DNA from: Streptomyces sp. SUK 48
GTDB taxonomy: Bacteria > Actinomycetota > Actinomycetes > Streptomycetales > Streptomycetaceae
Direction: 5' to 3'
Assembly (NCBI RefSeq): GCF_009650765.1
Contig: NZ_CP045740.1
Coordinates: forward strand, 496,001-560,000
DNA: 64,000 bases
The position numbers were made by a program, and so were the translations under genes. Below are positions 33,922-43,600 of this stretch, piece by piece (the first letter of the stretch is position 1; the number at the start of each line of letters is the position of its first letter). Under the pieces are notes generated by a model. The model saw only the letters and a program-made list of their open reading frames with translations, ran no database searches and was not told the DNA's origin.

Positions 33922-35214
33922 TCACGCGCCCGGAGTCCGCTCCCGCAACGCCGTCCGCCAGGCGGGGAGCGGGCTCTCGGGGGCCGGTGCGGGGCGGTGG
34001 CCGCCGCTGGTGAAGAAGTCGGCCAGCGGGAGGATCGCGGCACCGACGGTCACGGCGTCCGGACCGAGGCGGCCGAGTTCGATGGTGACCTTGTCGGCGG
34101 GGTGCCGCAGGGCGTACGTCGTCGCGTGCCGGCGTACGGCGGGCAGGAACCGGGTGCCCAGCTGGAGCCCGGCCCAGCCGCCGACGATGATCCGCTCGGG
34201 CTGGAAGAGGTTGATCAGGTCGGACAGGCCCGCCCCGAGGTACTCGGCGGTCTCCTCCAGGACGGCCAGCGCCACCGGGTCGGCCGTGCCGCCGGCCACC
34301 GGGTAGGCGGCCGCGAGCATGGCGGTGAGCGCGGTCTCCTCGTCGGCCCCGGCCGGCGGGCGCCCGCCCTCCTCGCGCCAGCGGGCGAGCAGCGACTCGG
34401 CCCCCGCGTACGCCTCCAGGCAGCCCGGAGCGCCGCAGCGGCAGCGGCGCCCGCGCACCCGTACCGTCAGATGCCCCCATTCGACGGCCCGGCCGCGCTC
34501 CACCTCGGGAGTCACCAGGCAGGCGCCGACGCCGGAGCCGAAGAGCACGACGACGGCATTGCGGGCACCGCGTCCCGCGCCGAACCACATCTCGGCCTGG
34601 CCCAGCGTCTTGGCGCCGTTGTCGATGAAGTACCGCACGGAGCCGGGCAGTTCGGAGGTGGCCCGGAGCAGCCGCTCCAACGGGACCGCGTCCCAGCCGA
34701 TGGTCTGGCCGTGGACGACGGCACCCCGGTCGGCGGTGTGCTCGACGATGCCGGGGACACCGACACCGATGCCCAGCAGCCGCTCGGGTACGGCGGCCCC
34801 CGCCCCCAGCACCTCGGCGACACCGTCCCGGATGTGTCCGGCGATGACGTCGGCGTCGTAGCGCTGGGCGGTCAACGGGCGCTCGGTGCGGGCGAGTTCG
34901 CTCAGGGCCAGGTCGAACAGCTCGACCCGGACGCGGGTCTCGCCGACGTCGACGCCGATCATCTGCCCGCTGCCCGGGGCGACGCGCAGCAGCGTACGGG
35001 GCCGGCCGCCGTCGGAGTCGACGCTGCCGGCCTCCTCGACCAGTCCGTCGGCGACCAGATCGGCGACCACATTGCTGACCGACCCGGAGCTGAGACCGGT
35101 GGCCGGACCCAGCTCGAACCGGCTCAACGGGCCGTCGAAGTACAGCCGCTGCAACACGGCGGTGCGGTTGCCCCGCCGAAGATCACGCACCGTGCGCCCG
35201 TTCCGCCCCGCCAT
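33922..35214 (-). CDS. ROK-family transcriptional regulator
   Basis: 430 residues: an N-terminal winged helix (RTVRDLRRGNRTAVLQRLYF, recognition region SSGSVSNVVADLVADGLVEE) followed by a ROK sugar-kinase-like domain (MIGVDVGETRVRVELFDL, the GHLTV His, and zinc site CRCGAPGCLEAYAG). Such proteins repress or activate carbohydrate genes in response to a sugar; kinase activity is usually lost in the DNA-binding members. The ATG at 35214 has AAAGGAGCCGC upstream. A likely operator lies 76 bases upstream (35290-35312). No sugar transporter is adjacent, so the regulon is elsewhere. Confidence 0.92.
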   Translation of the reverse strand: MAGRNGRTVRDLRRGNRTAVLQRLYFDGPLSRFELGPATGLSSGSVSNVVADLVADGLVEEAGSVDSDGGRPRTLLRVAPGSGQMIGVDVGETRVRVELFDLALSELARTERPLTAQRYDADVIAGHIRDGVAEVLGAGAAVPERLLGIGVGVPGIVEHTADRGAVVHGQTIGWDAVPLERLLRATSELPGSVRYFIDNGAKTLGQAEMWFGAGRGARNAVVVLFGSGVGACLVTPEVERGRAVEWGHLTVRVRGRRCRCGAPGCLEAYAGAESLLARWREEGGRPPAGADEETALTAMLAAAYPVAGGTADPVALAVLEETAEYLGAGLSDLINLFQPERIIVGGWAGLQLGTRFLPAVRRHATTYALRHPADKVTIELGRLGPDAVTVGAAILPLADFFTSGGHRPAPAPESPLPAWRTALRERTPGA

Positions 35215-35289
35215 GCGGCTCCTTTCACGAACCATGCCCGACCTGCAACATACTCCTTCGGGCGACCGGAACGCGACTTTCCACCAACC

Positions 35290-35312
35290 CTTAGTTCATG
35301 CTGTGAGCTAAG
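35290..35312. promoter_or_regulatory. Candidate ROK operator (TTAG...CTAA palindrome)
   Basis: CTTAGTTCA (35290-35298) and TGAGCTAAG (35304-35312) are inverted with one mismatch around TGCTG. XylR/NagC-type ROK operators often have TTAGTT...AACTAA-like halves. It lies upstream of the ROK gene and downstream of the DUF3626 stop, so autoregulation is the simplest reading. Confidence 0.5.
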
Positions 35313-35355
35313 CAGGAACTCCGTGTGCTCCACGCGCCGGGGCGAACCCGCCGGC

Positions 35356-36240
35356 TCAGCCCGCCGCGCACACCCCCTCGACGCGCGCCGTGCCCGCTCC
35401 CTCCGGCGCGCCGAAGCGGGCCAGGGTGTGCCAGAGCATCTTCAGGTGCTGGAGGTCGTGCCGGCCGGTGCGGGCGGCGTCGCCGAGGTGGCGGGGCGTC
35501 AGGAGGCCGTCCGGCGCGAGGCGGGCGCCGAGGGCGGTGTACCGCGGGCCCCGGTAGTCGGCGTGGTGGCGGAGCCGGTCGACGGTGAGGGCGTAACCGG
35601 GGTGCCATTCCAGCGGGAAGGGGAGGCTCCGGGCGGCCGCCTCCACCGGGGTGCCGCGGTAGCTCGCGTCCAGGACCAGGGCCTCGACGTCCCGGGCGAG
35701 CAGCACTCCCCCGTGGACATGGCTCTCGATGTAGTCGTCGAGGGCGTCCCGCCGGTCCGCCTCGGCGAGGGCGATCAGCCCCATCGCGCCGGCCGTGCCG
35801 AAGTGCGTGGGCTCGGCGGCGCTGTCCGGGTAGCAGAAGGTCGCGCGGGCCGTGGCCGGGGCGGTGAGCCGCAGATGCGAGGAGCCGAACCGGGGTGCGG
35901 CGCCCACCACTTGGCGGCGGAAGTCCAGCGCGCCGTACACCGGCCGCTCCGCCGGCTCGGCGTCGTCGTAGGCGCCCCCGAAGATCCGGCTCTCCCAGCG
36001 CCAGCGGTCGCCGCCGGGGTGCGCGGTGAGCCCGCCGTTGCCGGTTCCGGTGACGAACTGCGAGTGGTAGACGCCGTCCCGGGCGAGCGAGGCGAGGATC
36101 GGCAGCCCGCCCGAGAAACGGTCGGGGTGGAAATTGAGGGTGATGCGCGGGCCGGCGGCGAGCGGCGGCCCCAGGGCGCCGGCCGCCACATGGCGCAGGG
36201 CGCGCCGGGCGCGGGTCGAAAGTCCGTCCGGGAAATCCAT
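35356..36240 (-). CDS. DUF3626 protein
   Basis: 294 residues, family of unknown function. Recognised by ITLNFHPDRFSGGLPILASL, the VYHSQFVTGTGNGGL block and VYGALDFRRQVVGAAPRFGSSHL. Conserved His residues in YIESHVHGG and LEWHPGYAL suggest an enzyme, but no reaction is known. The ATG at 36240 has GGGGAGGGCAGG upstream; a longer frame to 36285 has no support. It is divergent from the FBP gene. Confidence 0.85.
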   Translation of the reverse strand: MDFPDGLSTRARRALRHVAAGALGPPLAAGPRITLNFHPDRFSGGLPILASLARDGVYHSQFVTGTGNGGLTAHPGGDRWRWESRIFGGAYDDAEPAERPVYGALDFRRQVVGAAPRFGSSHLRLTAPATARATFCYPDSAAEPTHFGTAGAMGLIALAEADRRDALDDYIESHVHGGVLLARDVEALVLDASYRGTPVEAAARSLPFPLEWHPGYALTVDRLRHHADYRGPRYTALGARLAPDGLLTPRHLGDAARTGRHDLQHLKMLWHTLARFGAPEGAGTARVEGVCAAG

Positions 36241-36323
36241 TGGCCTGCCCTCCCCTGGGGTACTTAGGCTGATCAGGGGCCCCATGTTCCCGGGTCAGGC
36301 GCACGCACGACGAAGGATTTTCC

Positions 36324-36818
36324 ATGAAACCGCTCACCGAGCAGGACATCCGCAGCTCTTTCGTGAACTGCTCGAAGGGTGAGGCCAAGCGGCTCGCCGT
36401 CCCGCGCGACCTCGGGGAGCGGCCCTGGGAGGATCTGGACTTCCTCGGCTGGCGCGATCCGGGCGCGCCCGACCGCAGCTATCTGGTCACCGAGCGGGAG
36501 GGCCGGCCGGCGGGCGTCGCGCTGCGCTTCCCCTCCTCCCAGCGCGGCTTCCTGCACCGCAGCATGTGCTCCCTGTGTCTGACCACCCATCGCGGCGGCG
36601 GGGTATCGCTGATGACCGCGCGCAAGGCGGGCACGGCGGGCCGCGAGGGCAACTCGGTCGGCCTGTACATGTGCACGGACCTGGCGTGCTCGCTGTACCT
36701 GCGGGGCAAGAAGACCCCGGACACCGGGATGCGGATCGAGGAAAGCCTCACCGTCGAGGAGCAGATCGCGCGGACGACGGGCAATCTGGCCGCGTTCCTC
36801 GACAAGCTGTACGTCTGA
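36324..36818 (+). CDS. FBP-domain (FusB-like, elongation factor G-binding) zinc-finger protein
   Basis: 164 residues with the C-terminal treble-clef zinc finger of elongation-factor-G-binding proteins: CSLCLTTH supplies two ligands and CTDLACSLYLRG the other two. The N-terminal part (TEQDIRSSFVNCSKGEAKRL) matches the same family. FusB proteins release EF-G stalled on the ribosome and give fusidic acid tolerance; many actinobacterial members have only the finger domain plus a short N-terminus, as here. A ribosome-rescue role is inferred. Confidence 0.87.
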   Translation: MKPLTEQDIRSSFVNCSKGEAKRLAVPRDLGERPWEDLDFLGWRDPGAPDRSYLVTEREGRPAGVALRFPSSQRGFLHRSMCSLCLTTHRGGGVSLMTARKAGTAGREGNSVGLYMCTDLACSLYLRGKKTPDTGMRIEESLTVEEQIARTTGNLAAFLDKLYV

Positions 36819-36920
36819 GAAACCCGGTCCCGGTCCCGTACCCCCGCCGGACGGCCCAACCGCCCACCCCCCTCGAACAGCCACGTTCGACGCGCCCGGG
36901 GAACGGGAAAAGGCGAAGGG

Positions 36921-38171
36921 ATGCACCAGGTACGCAAGGGGTTCGAGGGACTGCTGCGTCTGGCGAAGCGCCGCCGGGAGCCGGTGGTCGTCCAGACGCT
37001 GCGATCGGCCACGGCGGCGACGATCGCCTACGTCATCGCGCTCCGGCTCAGTCCCGAGCCGGCCCCGCTGACCTCGCCGCTGACCGCACTGCTGGTGGTC
37101 CAGGTGACGTTCTACGCCACCCTCACCAACGGCATCCGCCGGGTGAACGCGGTGGTGGCCGGCGTCCTGGTCGCCATCGCCTTCAGTGTGCTGGTGGGCC
37201 TGACCTGGTGGAGCCTCGCGCTGCTGATCGTGGCCTCGCTGGGCGTCGGCCATCTGGTGCGGGTGGACGAGTACGTGGCCGAGGTGGCGATCAGCGCGAT
37301 GCTGGTGCTCGGGGTGACCACGGTCGGGTTCACCGCCTGGGCGCGGATCGTGGAGACGCTGATCGGCGCGGTCGTCGGCACCGCCTGCAATCTGCTGCTG
37401 CCGCCGCCCGTCTGGGTGGACAAGGCGGGCGAGTCGATCGAGGACCTGGCGCGCCGGGTGCGGCAGCTGATGCTGCGGATGGGTGAGGAGGCCGCGGACC
37501 GCATCCCCTGGGAGCGGGCGGCCGAGCGGCTGCACGAGGCACGCCGGCTGGACCAGTACATCGCCGAGGTGGACGCCTCGCTGCGGCAGGCCGAGGACAG
37601 TCTGCGGCTCAATCCGCGGGTCAAGGAGGGGCTGCTGCACCGGGTGGTGCTGCGCACCGGTCTGGACACGCTGGAGATCTGCACGGTGGTGCTGCGGGTG
37701 CTGGCCCGTTCCTTCACCGACCTGGCGAAGGCCCGCGAGTCCGACTATCTGTTCCCGCCGCGGGTCGGGGCGACCGTGGAGGAGCTGCTGTCGGAGATCG
37801 GCGACGCGGTGGTCAGCTTCGCGGTGCTGGTGACCGCCCATCTGAGCGCGGACGCCGAGTCGGCGGAGTCGCGGCTGACGGCCGAGCTGCACACCGCGGC
37901 CGGCACCCGTGACCGGCTGGCCGAGCAGTTGCGGGAGCAGATCCGCGCGGACTGGGCGAACTGGCAGCTGCTGGGCGCCGTGCTGACCGAGACCACCCGG
38001 ATCATCGACGAGATGGACACCGAGCACCGCACCCACCGTCTGCTGGAGGAGCTGGACCGGGTCTCGCGCGAGCAGCGCGCCAAGCTGCCCCGGATGACCC
38101 GGCTGCGCGAGCGGCTCGGGGTCCAGGAGGAGCTGTGGCGCCGTACGGGCTTCGGTGACCGCACACAGTGA
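36921..38171 (+). CDS. FUSC-family (aromatic acid exporter-like) membrane protein
   Basis: 416 residues. The N-terminal half has about six hydrophobic segments from ATAATIAYVIALRL to TACNLLLPPPV; the C-terminal half is helical and charged, with long stretches suited to coiled coil (AERLHEARRLDQYIAEVDASL, then RLTAELHTAAGTRDRLAEQL). This half-length layout is the actinobacterial form of the FUSC/ArAE family, thought to export aromatic acids or related compounds as dimers. The ATG at 36921 follows GGCGAAGGG. It is a single gene. Confidence 0.82.
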   Translation: MHQVRKGFEGLLRLAKRRREPVVVQTLRSATAATIAYVIALRLSPEPAPLTSPLTALLVVQVTFYATLTNGIRRVNAVVAGVLVAIAFSVLVGLTWWSLALLIVASLGVGHLVRVDEYVAEVAISAMLVLGVTTVGFTAWARIVETLIGAVVGTACNLLLPPPVWVDKAGESIEDLARRVRQLMLRMGEEAADRIPWERAAERLHEARRLDQYIAEVDASLRQAEDSLRLNPRVKEGLLHRVVLRTGLDTLEICTVVLRVLARSFTDLAKARESDYLFPPRVGATVEELLSEIGDAVVSFAVLVTAHLSADAESAESRLTAELHTAAGTRDRLAEQLREQIRADWANWQLLGAVLTETTRIIDEMDTEHRTHRLLEELDRVSREQRAKLPRMTRLRERLGVQEELWRRTGFGDRTQ

Positions 38172-38253
38172 GCGGGCCGGTGCCGGGCTTGCCCCGCGGG
38201 CCCGGCTCGGGCGAGGGTGGCCGTGCACGACCGGGACGACCTGAGGTGGGCGC

Positions 38254-39447
38254 ATGAGCACGCGGGCACGGGTGGACGGCCGCTGGAGCAGGCGCAGATT
38301 CATCGGGATGGGCGCGGGCGCGGCCGCCGCCGTGGCGGTGCCGGCCCCGGCCGCCCCTCCCCCGGACCGCGCGCCGGCCACCGCGCCGGGGCGCGGGACC
38401 GCCGGCCGCGTGGACGGGCCCCGCCCGCTGTACCTGGGGACGTACACCTCGGTGCCGGGCGGCGGCAGCGGCATCGGGCTCGCCTCGTACGACCCGGAGT
38501 CGGGCCTGATCACCGGGTCCGGGACGCTCACCGGGGTGCCCGACCCCTCGTACCTCGCCGTCCACCCGGACGGCCGGACCCTGTACGCCGTGGACGAGCG
38601 CCAGGACGGCGGGGTGACGGCCGTACGGCTCGCCGACCGGCGCGTCCTCGGGGCGCGGAGCACCGGCGGCGCGGGCCCCTGCCATCTGTCGGTGCACCCG
38701 TCCGGGCGGTGGCTGCTCAGCGCCAACTACACCTCGGGCAGTGTCGCCGTGCATCCGATCGGCGCCTCGGGTGCCCTGGGCGAGCGCACCGACCTGGTCA
38801 CGCACACCTCACCGGCGCCAGGACCCGGGCAGGAGGGGCCGCACGCGCACCAGTTCCGCACCGGTCCGGACGGCCGTCATCTGCTCGCGGTGGACCTCGG
38901 CACCGACACCGTCTACACGTACCGCCTCGACCCCGCGAGGGGCACGCTCGGCGAGGTGAGCCAGGCGCACACCCGGCCGGGCGCGGGGCCGCGCCACCTG
39001 ACCTTCCATCCGGGCGGGCGGCACGCCTATCTGGCCAACGAGGTGGACGACACGGTCGTCGTCTGCGGGTACGACCCCGCCACCGGCCGGCTGACGATCG
39101 GCGAGCCGCAGTCCACCGGCGCCACCGGGGACGTCACCAACTATCCGGCGCAGCTGCTGGTCACGGCGGACGGCCGGTACGCCTTCCTCGCCAATCGCGG
39201 GCACAACAGCCTGGCCCGGTACGCCGTCGAGGCCGAGGGGGCGCGGCTGCGGCTGCTCGGCACGGTGCCGGTGGGCGGGGACTTCCCGCGGCAGATCGCC
39301 TTCTCGCCGGACGGCAGGCTGCTGTTCGCGGCGAACCAGCGTTCCGGCACGGTCACCGTCTTTCATGTCGACACCGAGCGCGGTGAACTGCGGTCCGCGG
39401 GCGGGCCGTTCGCGTCACCCGTCGCCGTCTGCGCGCTGCCGCTGTAG
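38254..39447 (+). CDS. Tat-exported lactonase (7-bladed propeller, 6-phosphogluconolactonase-like)
   Basis: 397 residues. The N-terminus carries a twin-arginine signal (SRRRFIGMGAGAAAAVAVP). The rest is a beta propeller of the lactonase family with repeated PSYLAVHPDGRTLYAVDE, GPCHLSVHPSGRWLLSANY, GPHAHQFRTGPDGRHLLAVD and FPRQIAFSPDGRLLFAANQ. The His and Arg positions match lactonase family members, but export means the cytosolic pentose-phosphate role is unlikely; an extracellular sugar lactone is more plausible. The last 33 bases overlap the convergent DUF2470 gene. Confidence 0.9.
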   Translation: MSTRARVDGRWSRRRFIGMGAGAAAAVAVPAPAAPPPDRAPATAPGRGTAGRVDGPRPLYLGTYTSVPGGGSGIGLASYDPESGLITGSGTLTGVPDPSYLAVHPDGRTLYAVDERQDGGVTAVRLADRRVLGARSTGGAGPCHLSVHPSGRWLLSANYTSGSVAVHPIGASGALGERTDLVTHTSPAPGPGQEGPHAHQFRTGPDGRHLLAVDLGTDTVYTYRLDPARGTLGEVSQAHTRPGAGPRHLTFHPGGRHAYLANEVDDTVVVCGYDPATGRLTIGEPQSTGATGDVTNYPAQLLVTADGRYAFLANRGHNSLARYAVEAEGARLRLLGTVPVGGDFPRQIAFSPDGRLLFAANQRSGTVTVFHVDTERGELRSAGGPFASPVAVCALPL

Positions 39448-40140
39448 CGTCCGGGGGCATCCGGCGGCGCTCGCCTGCGCCAGCAGGGCGTGCACCCGCT
39501 CGGTGAGCTGGCCGAGGTCGTCGGCCGGGGTGTGGAAGGGCAGGCGTACGTCGCCGTGGGCGCGGGTGCGTTCGATGCGCAGGGTCAGTCCGTGCCGGTC
39601 GACGGCGAGGGGCAGCACCCGGATCGCGGCGTGCAGGCTCTCCGGGCGCACCAGCCGGGTGAGCCGTTCCACGGCGTCCGGGTGGGCCTCGGCGAGATGG
39701 GTGAGCAGCCCGGCCTCGGCGGTGGCCAGCGGGTCGGGGGCGGCGGTGGCGAACTCGTCCGGGTCGACGAGTACGGCGCCCGAGGAGCGCCGCAGCACCA
39801 CCCGGTTGGCGTGGAAGCACAGGGCGTCGCCGGTCGGGGTGAGCCGGCCGGCCAGCCAGAGGCGGGCGCGGATCCGGTCGCGGACGGCCACGGGCGCCAC
39901 GTCGGCGAACTCCAGCACCGCGCGGGAGTCCTGGCGCGGGGCGCACAGGGCCGCCACGTGCAGGGCGCTGTCCTCGGGCACCGTCAGCAGGACCGCACCC
40001 TCGTCGGTCACGGTGTGCGCGCCGACGTACTCCTCACGGGCGCCGCCCGCCGTCACCGCGCACGACCACGCGGCCGCGAGCACCGAGCGGGCCATCTCCG
40101 CCGCGCCGGGGGCGGCCGTCCATGCCTGCGTGTCACCCAT
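39415..40140 (-). CDS. DUF2470 (HugZ-related) protein under iron control
   Basis: 241 residues. The C-terminal DUF2470 module is seen in AEAGLLTHLAEAHPDAVERL and VLPLAVDRHGLTLRIERTRAHGDVRLPF, as in HugZ-type haem-degrading split-barrel proteins. The N-terminal half (VGAHTVTDEGAVLLTVPEDS, then DRIRARLWLAGRLTPTG) is a degenerate split barrel. The ATG at 40140 has AAGGAGGTCTCGGG upstream. An iron box lies directly upstream, so expression should rise under iron limitation and the protein may take part in haem iron release or siderophore metabolism. It overlaps the convergent lactonase by 33 bases. Confidence 0.85.
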   Translation of the reverse strand: MGDTQAWTAAPGAAEMARSVLAAAWSCAVTAGGAREEYVGAHTVTDEGAVLLTVPEDSALHVAALCAPRQDSRAVLEFADVAPVAVRDRIRARLWLAGRLTPTGDALCFHANRVVLRRSSGAVLVDPDEFATAAPDPLATAEAGLLTHLAEAHPDAVERLTRLVRPESLHAAIRVLPLAVDRHGLTLRIERTRAHGDVRLPFHTPADDLGQLTERVHALLAQASAAGCPRTLQRQRADGDG

Positions 40141-40152
40141 CCCGAGACCTCC

Positions 40153-40171
40153 TTAGGTAAGCCTTGCCTAA
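40153..40171. promoter_or_regulatory. Iron box (DmdR1/IdeR/DtxR operator)
   Basis: TTAGGTAAGCCTTGCCTAA is a 19-bp palindrome with one arm mismatch and agrees with the DtxR/IdeR consensus at 15 of 19 positions. It begins 13 bases upstream of the DUF2470 start and overlaps the edge of its Shine-Dalgarno sequence. Confidence 0.85.
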
Positions 40172-40277
40172 CCTATCGGAGATCGAGGCGCGCGCCAACC
40201 AGGCGCACCGGCCGACAGCTCCCGAAGGGCGCACCCGCTCGGGCCGTCGGGCCTCACGGGGCGCCCGGTACGGCGAA

Positions 40278-40303
40278 GGCCCGGACCACGTGTGGTCCGG
40301 GCC
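40278..40303 (-). terminator. Hairpin terminator of the toxin-immunity genes
   Basis: GGCCCGGACCAC (40278-40289) and GTGGTCCGGGCC (40292-40303) are perfect complements. The hairpin lies about 30 bases beyond the immunity gene stop on the leftward strand. Confidence 0.85.
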
Positions 40304-40331
40304 GTGCGCCGACTGCGTCGGGGTGGTTCGC

Positions 40332-40643
40332 TCAGCTGGCGCCGTCGGCGAAGTACTCGCTCAGAAGGCCGAACAAGCGGTCACACAGATCCTCGTCGGC
40401 AAGCGGAGCATCGCTCGGGACACCGGCCTCGGCAGCGTATGTCTTCTCCACCAGCACCCACCAGACAAGGTTCGCGCCATGCCCGAGCCGTTCCGCGAGC
40501 CAGGGGCGGAAACCCCGGAGCAGTTCGCCATCCGTTGCCGCGTCGCCTCCGTTGATGAAGGCCACATAGTTCCTGTAGGAGCCGTCGAGCCCGTAAGCAC
40601 CGGGCCTTCTCTGGACGTCTCCGAGACGGGTGGGAAAGTCCAC
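40332..40643 (-). CDS. Candidate immunity protein for the ALF-repeat toxin
   Basis: 103 residues, cytosolic, acidic, no signal peptide. It contains RRPGAYGLDGSYRNYVAFIN, GFRPWLAERLGHGANLVWW and a C-terminal helix LCDRLFGLLSEYF. The GTG at 40643 has AGGAGGGACAGCCG upstream and lies 12 bases after the toxin stop. Position, size and lack of export signal are those of immunity proteins in polymorphic toxin loci. The neutralising function is inferred; no structural family was assigned with certainty. Confidence 0.7.
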   Translation of the reverse strand: MDFPTRLGDVQRRPGAYGLDGSYRNYVAFINGGDAATDGELLRGFRPWLAERLGHGANLVWWVLVEKTYAAEAGVPSDAPLADEDLCDRLFGLLSEYFADGAS

Positions 40644-40655
40644 CGGCTGTCCCTC

Positions 40656-43600
40656 CTAGTCGACTGGAGTGAATACCAGGTCGTCGCCGTACTCGAATTT
40701 GCCTCGGTACTCGTCCAGCGTCTCGCCCTCCGGCCCGGTCCAGGCATCGTATACACGGCCGTCCTTGACGACGACGTCGTGGTGACCCCAGAAGGAATCC
40801 TGTTCGCGGTACTTTCCGAGAGTCGGCGCTCCATAGCGGTCCGTGATGCGCATATGGGTTCCCCCGATGTCCTGCTGAATGGACTCCGCCACCTGTTCAC
40901 AACCGGTGCTGCGCTCGATGCCGCAGACATCGGACGCCTTGCCGCCGGGCCAGTACTTGTCGGAGCCGAGCGAACCGCCGCCGCCATTCGACTCGGCCTC
41001 GCGCAGCGCCTGGCCGAGGCCGTTGCTGAACCTGCCGATGCCGTCGGTGATTCCGTAGATCCCCGCGCCCGCTATCCCGGTGCCGACGACGATCGCCGGC
41101 GCTCCCTCGAGGCAGCCGATGATGGTCAGGCACAGACCTCCGCCCGCGACGTCGACCGAGGCGCCCGCCCCGACGCCGAAGATGCCGGCACCTGTCTCGA
41201 ACAGGCCCGCCCAGACGTCTGAATTACCGAGGATCGCCTGGCCGTAGTCGCCGATCGTGTTGGCCGTGTCCTTCAACCAGTCGGGCACCCAACTGCCGTC
41301 GTCCTGCTGGTCGGACTGCTCCTTATGCCATTTGTCCCGGAGCTGCTGCCACTTGGCGATTTCCTGTTGCTGCTTTTGGACCGCGGTCCGAAACGCCTCC
41401 GTCGCCGCGTTGGCCGCGGCATTCGCGTCCTTGCCTGCGGCGAGGGCGGAGGCACGGGCTTGCTGGGCCGCCGTCCGGGCCGAGTCGGCGGAACCACGTG
41501 CGGCGGTGGCCGAGTACTGGGCCTGGGCCGCGGAGGTGACGGCCGAGGCGGCGGCGTTCTCGGCGTCCTGCTGTGCCTTGCGGGCGGTGGAGGCCGAAGC
41601 GGCGGCGTCCTTGGCGGACTGCTCGGCTTGTGTGGCGTACCCGTCGGCCTGCGTGGCGTACTTCTTCGCGTCCTCGGCCGACTGCGACGCCTGCTTCGCG
41701 TAACCGGCGGCTTCGTCCTTGGCCTTGGCGGCGTCGGCTGCAGCCTTGCCCGCCTCGGCCGCGTTCTTCTGTGCGGTGGCGGCCACGCCCGCGGCCTGTG
41801 CGATGAGCTGCTGGATCTGGGATTCGTGGGTGGCGCCGAGCTGGTCCTGACGCTGCGCCTTGTACTGGCCGACGGTGACGAAGAGATGGAGGAGGTCGGA
41901 GGGCCCCTCCAGGGCGATCCGCGCCGCGGCCCTGACCTGGGGACCGTTGCCGCTGTTCTTGGCGTCGGCGAGCTGGGCGGCGCGTACGCGTTCGTCCTGG
42001 GTGCGCGCCTGACCGTCGCCGGTGGTGACGAACTGGCGCAGCGCGTCCGTGGTGTCGGTGTTCAACGCGGTGCGGCCGGCCTGCTGTTCGATCGGTCCGG
42101 CGTTGGCGATGGTCCGGGCGATGTACAGGCGCATGTCCTGCTTCATGGCCTCGTACTGGCCGGTGGCGAGGAACGCGCTCACCGTGCCACCGTCGCCTTC
42201 GAGGGCCTTGGCGGCAGCGGTGCGAACATCGGCCGATCCGGCGGCCTCCGCGACGTGTTCGACGTCCTGGCGATCGTCCTGGGCGCTCGCGTCCCGGCGG
42301 CCGGTACGGATGTAGTCGGTCATGTCCGTGTCGGAGCCGGCCAGTGCCACGAGCGCGGCCGACTGGCTCCACGGGCGACCGGTCTTCGCCGTCGCCAGGG
42401 CCACCTTGCGGGCCTCGGGAGCGATCTGAGCGGCATCCGCGCCGGGCTTGGACGCCTGGTCGGCGAGCTTGGCCGCCGTGGCGTCGAGGTCCTTGGTCTG
42501 CTGCGTGGCCGCCTGCTGTGTCGCGGTGCGCTGGTCCTCTTGTGCCTTGAGGTCCTGGGCGCGGTCGATGGCCTCGTTGGTACGCGCGGTCAGCTGCTCG
42601 GTGTCGATGCGGACCGCGAGGTCGTGGACCTTCTGTGCCTTGGCGACCGCGGCGCTGGCGGTGTCGGCGTCCTTCTTGGCCTCCTTGGCGTGCGCGGCGG
42701 ACTGCTTGGCGGCGGTTGCCGCCTGCCCGGCGTGGGCGGCGGCGTCGTCTGCCGCCTTGGCCGCGTTCTCGGCATGCGTGGCGGCGTCGTTCGCCGCGTC
42801 ACGCGCCTCACCGGCATCGGTGGCGGCCTCATTCGCCAGCGATTCGGCGGCGGCGGCGGCACGGCTCGCTTCCCGGGCGTGCCGGTGCGCGCTGGCGGCG
42901 GCATTCGCGGCTTCACCGGAGTGGGCGCCGGCCTGGTCGGCCAGCGTGTTGGCCTGGTCGGCCGCGCTTGCGGCATCGGTGGCGTCACTGCCGGCGCCGC
43001 TGGCCGCCTTCGCCGCGTCCGCTGCCTGAGCGGCGGCGGTGTGGGCCGAGTCGGCGGCCTCGGCAGCAGCATGGGCTCCCGCGGCAGCGTCCCGTGCCTG
43101 CTGGGCCGCCTTGCGCGCGGCGCCTGCCTGGCCGGCGTTGACGGCCGCGTTCGCGGCGGCGTCCCGGGCCTGGGCGGCGGCCTGAGCGGCACCGCCGGCG
43201 GCAGCGGCAGCCGCTGAGGCGGCGTTGGCCGCGACCCTCGCCGCGTTGGTGGCGGCGTTGGCCGCGTCGATCGCCGTCTGCGCGGCGGCCGCGGCCTGCT
43301 TGGCAGCACTCGCGGCGCGCGCCGCGGCGGCAGCCGCGTGCTGGGTGTCCTTGCGCGCGGCCTCCGTCTCGGTCTCGGCCTTCTGCGCCGCTGCCTTCGC
43401 CAGCTTCGCCGCGGTCACCGCCCGGGCGGAGGCGTCCTTGGCGGCCTTGGTCTGCTGCCCCGCCAGTTTGCCCGCCTTGGCCGCCTGATCGGCGAGCTGC
43501 GCGATCGTGGCGTGCTCCTGGTCATGAGCACGGGACACGTACTGGCCGACCTGGAGGAACTCGTGGATGTCGTCGGCGGTGCCGTTGATGGCGATACGGC

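Noticed and set aside
41325..43217. A 630-codon + strand Gly/Leu-rich frame across the ALF-repeat toxin
   Set aside because: Mirror of the Ala-rich coiled coil (GCN codons read in reverse); no coding signals of its own.
42590..43309. Repetitive Pro/Arg/Thr frame suggesting a collagen- or histone-like protein
   Set aside because: It is a shifted frame of the alanine-rich coiled coil and shares its repeats only because of GC-rich codons.
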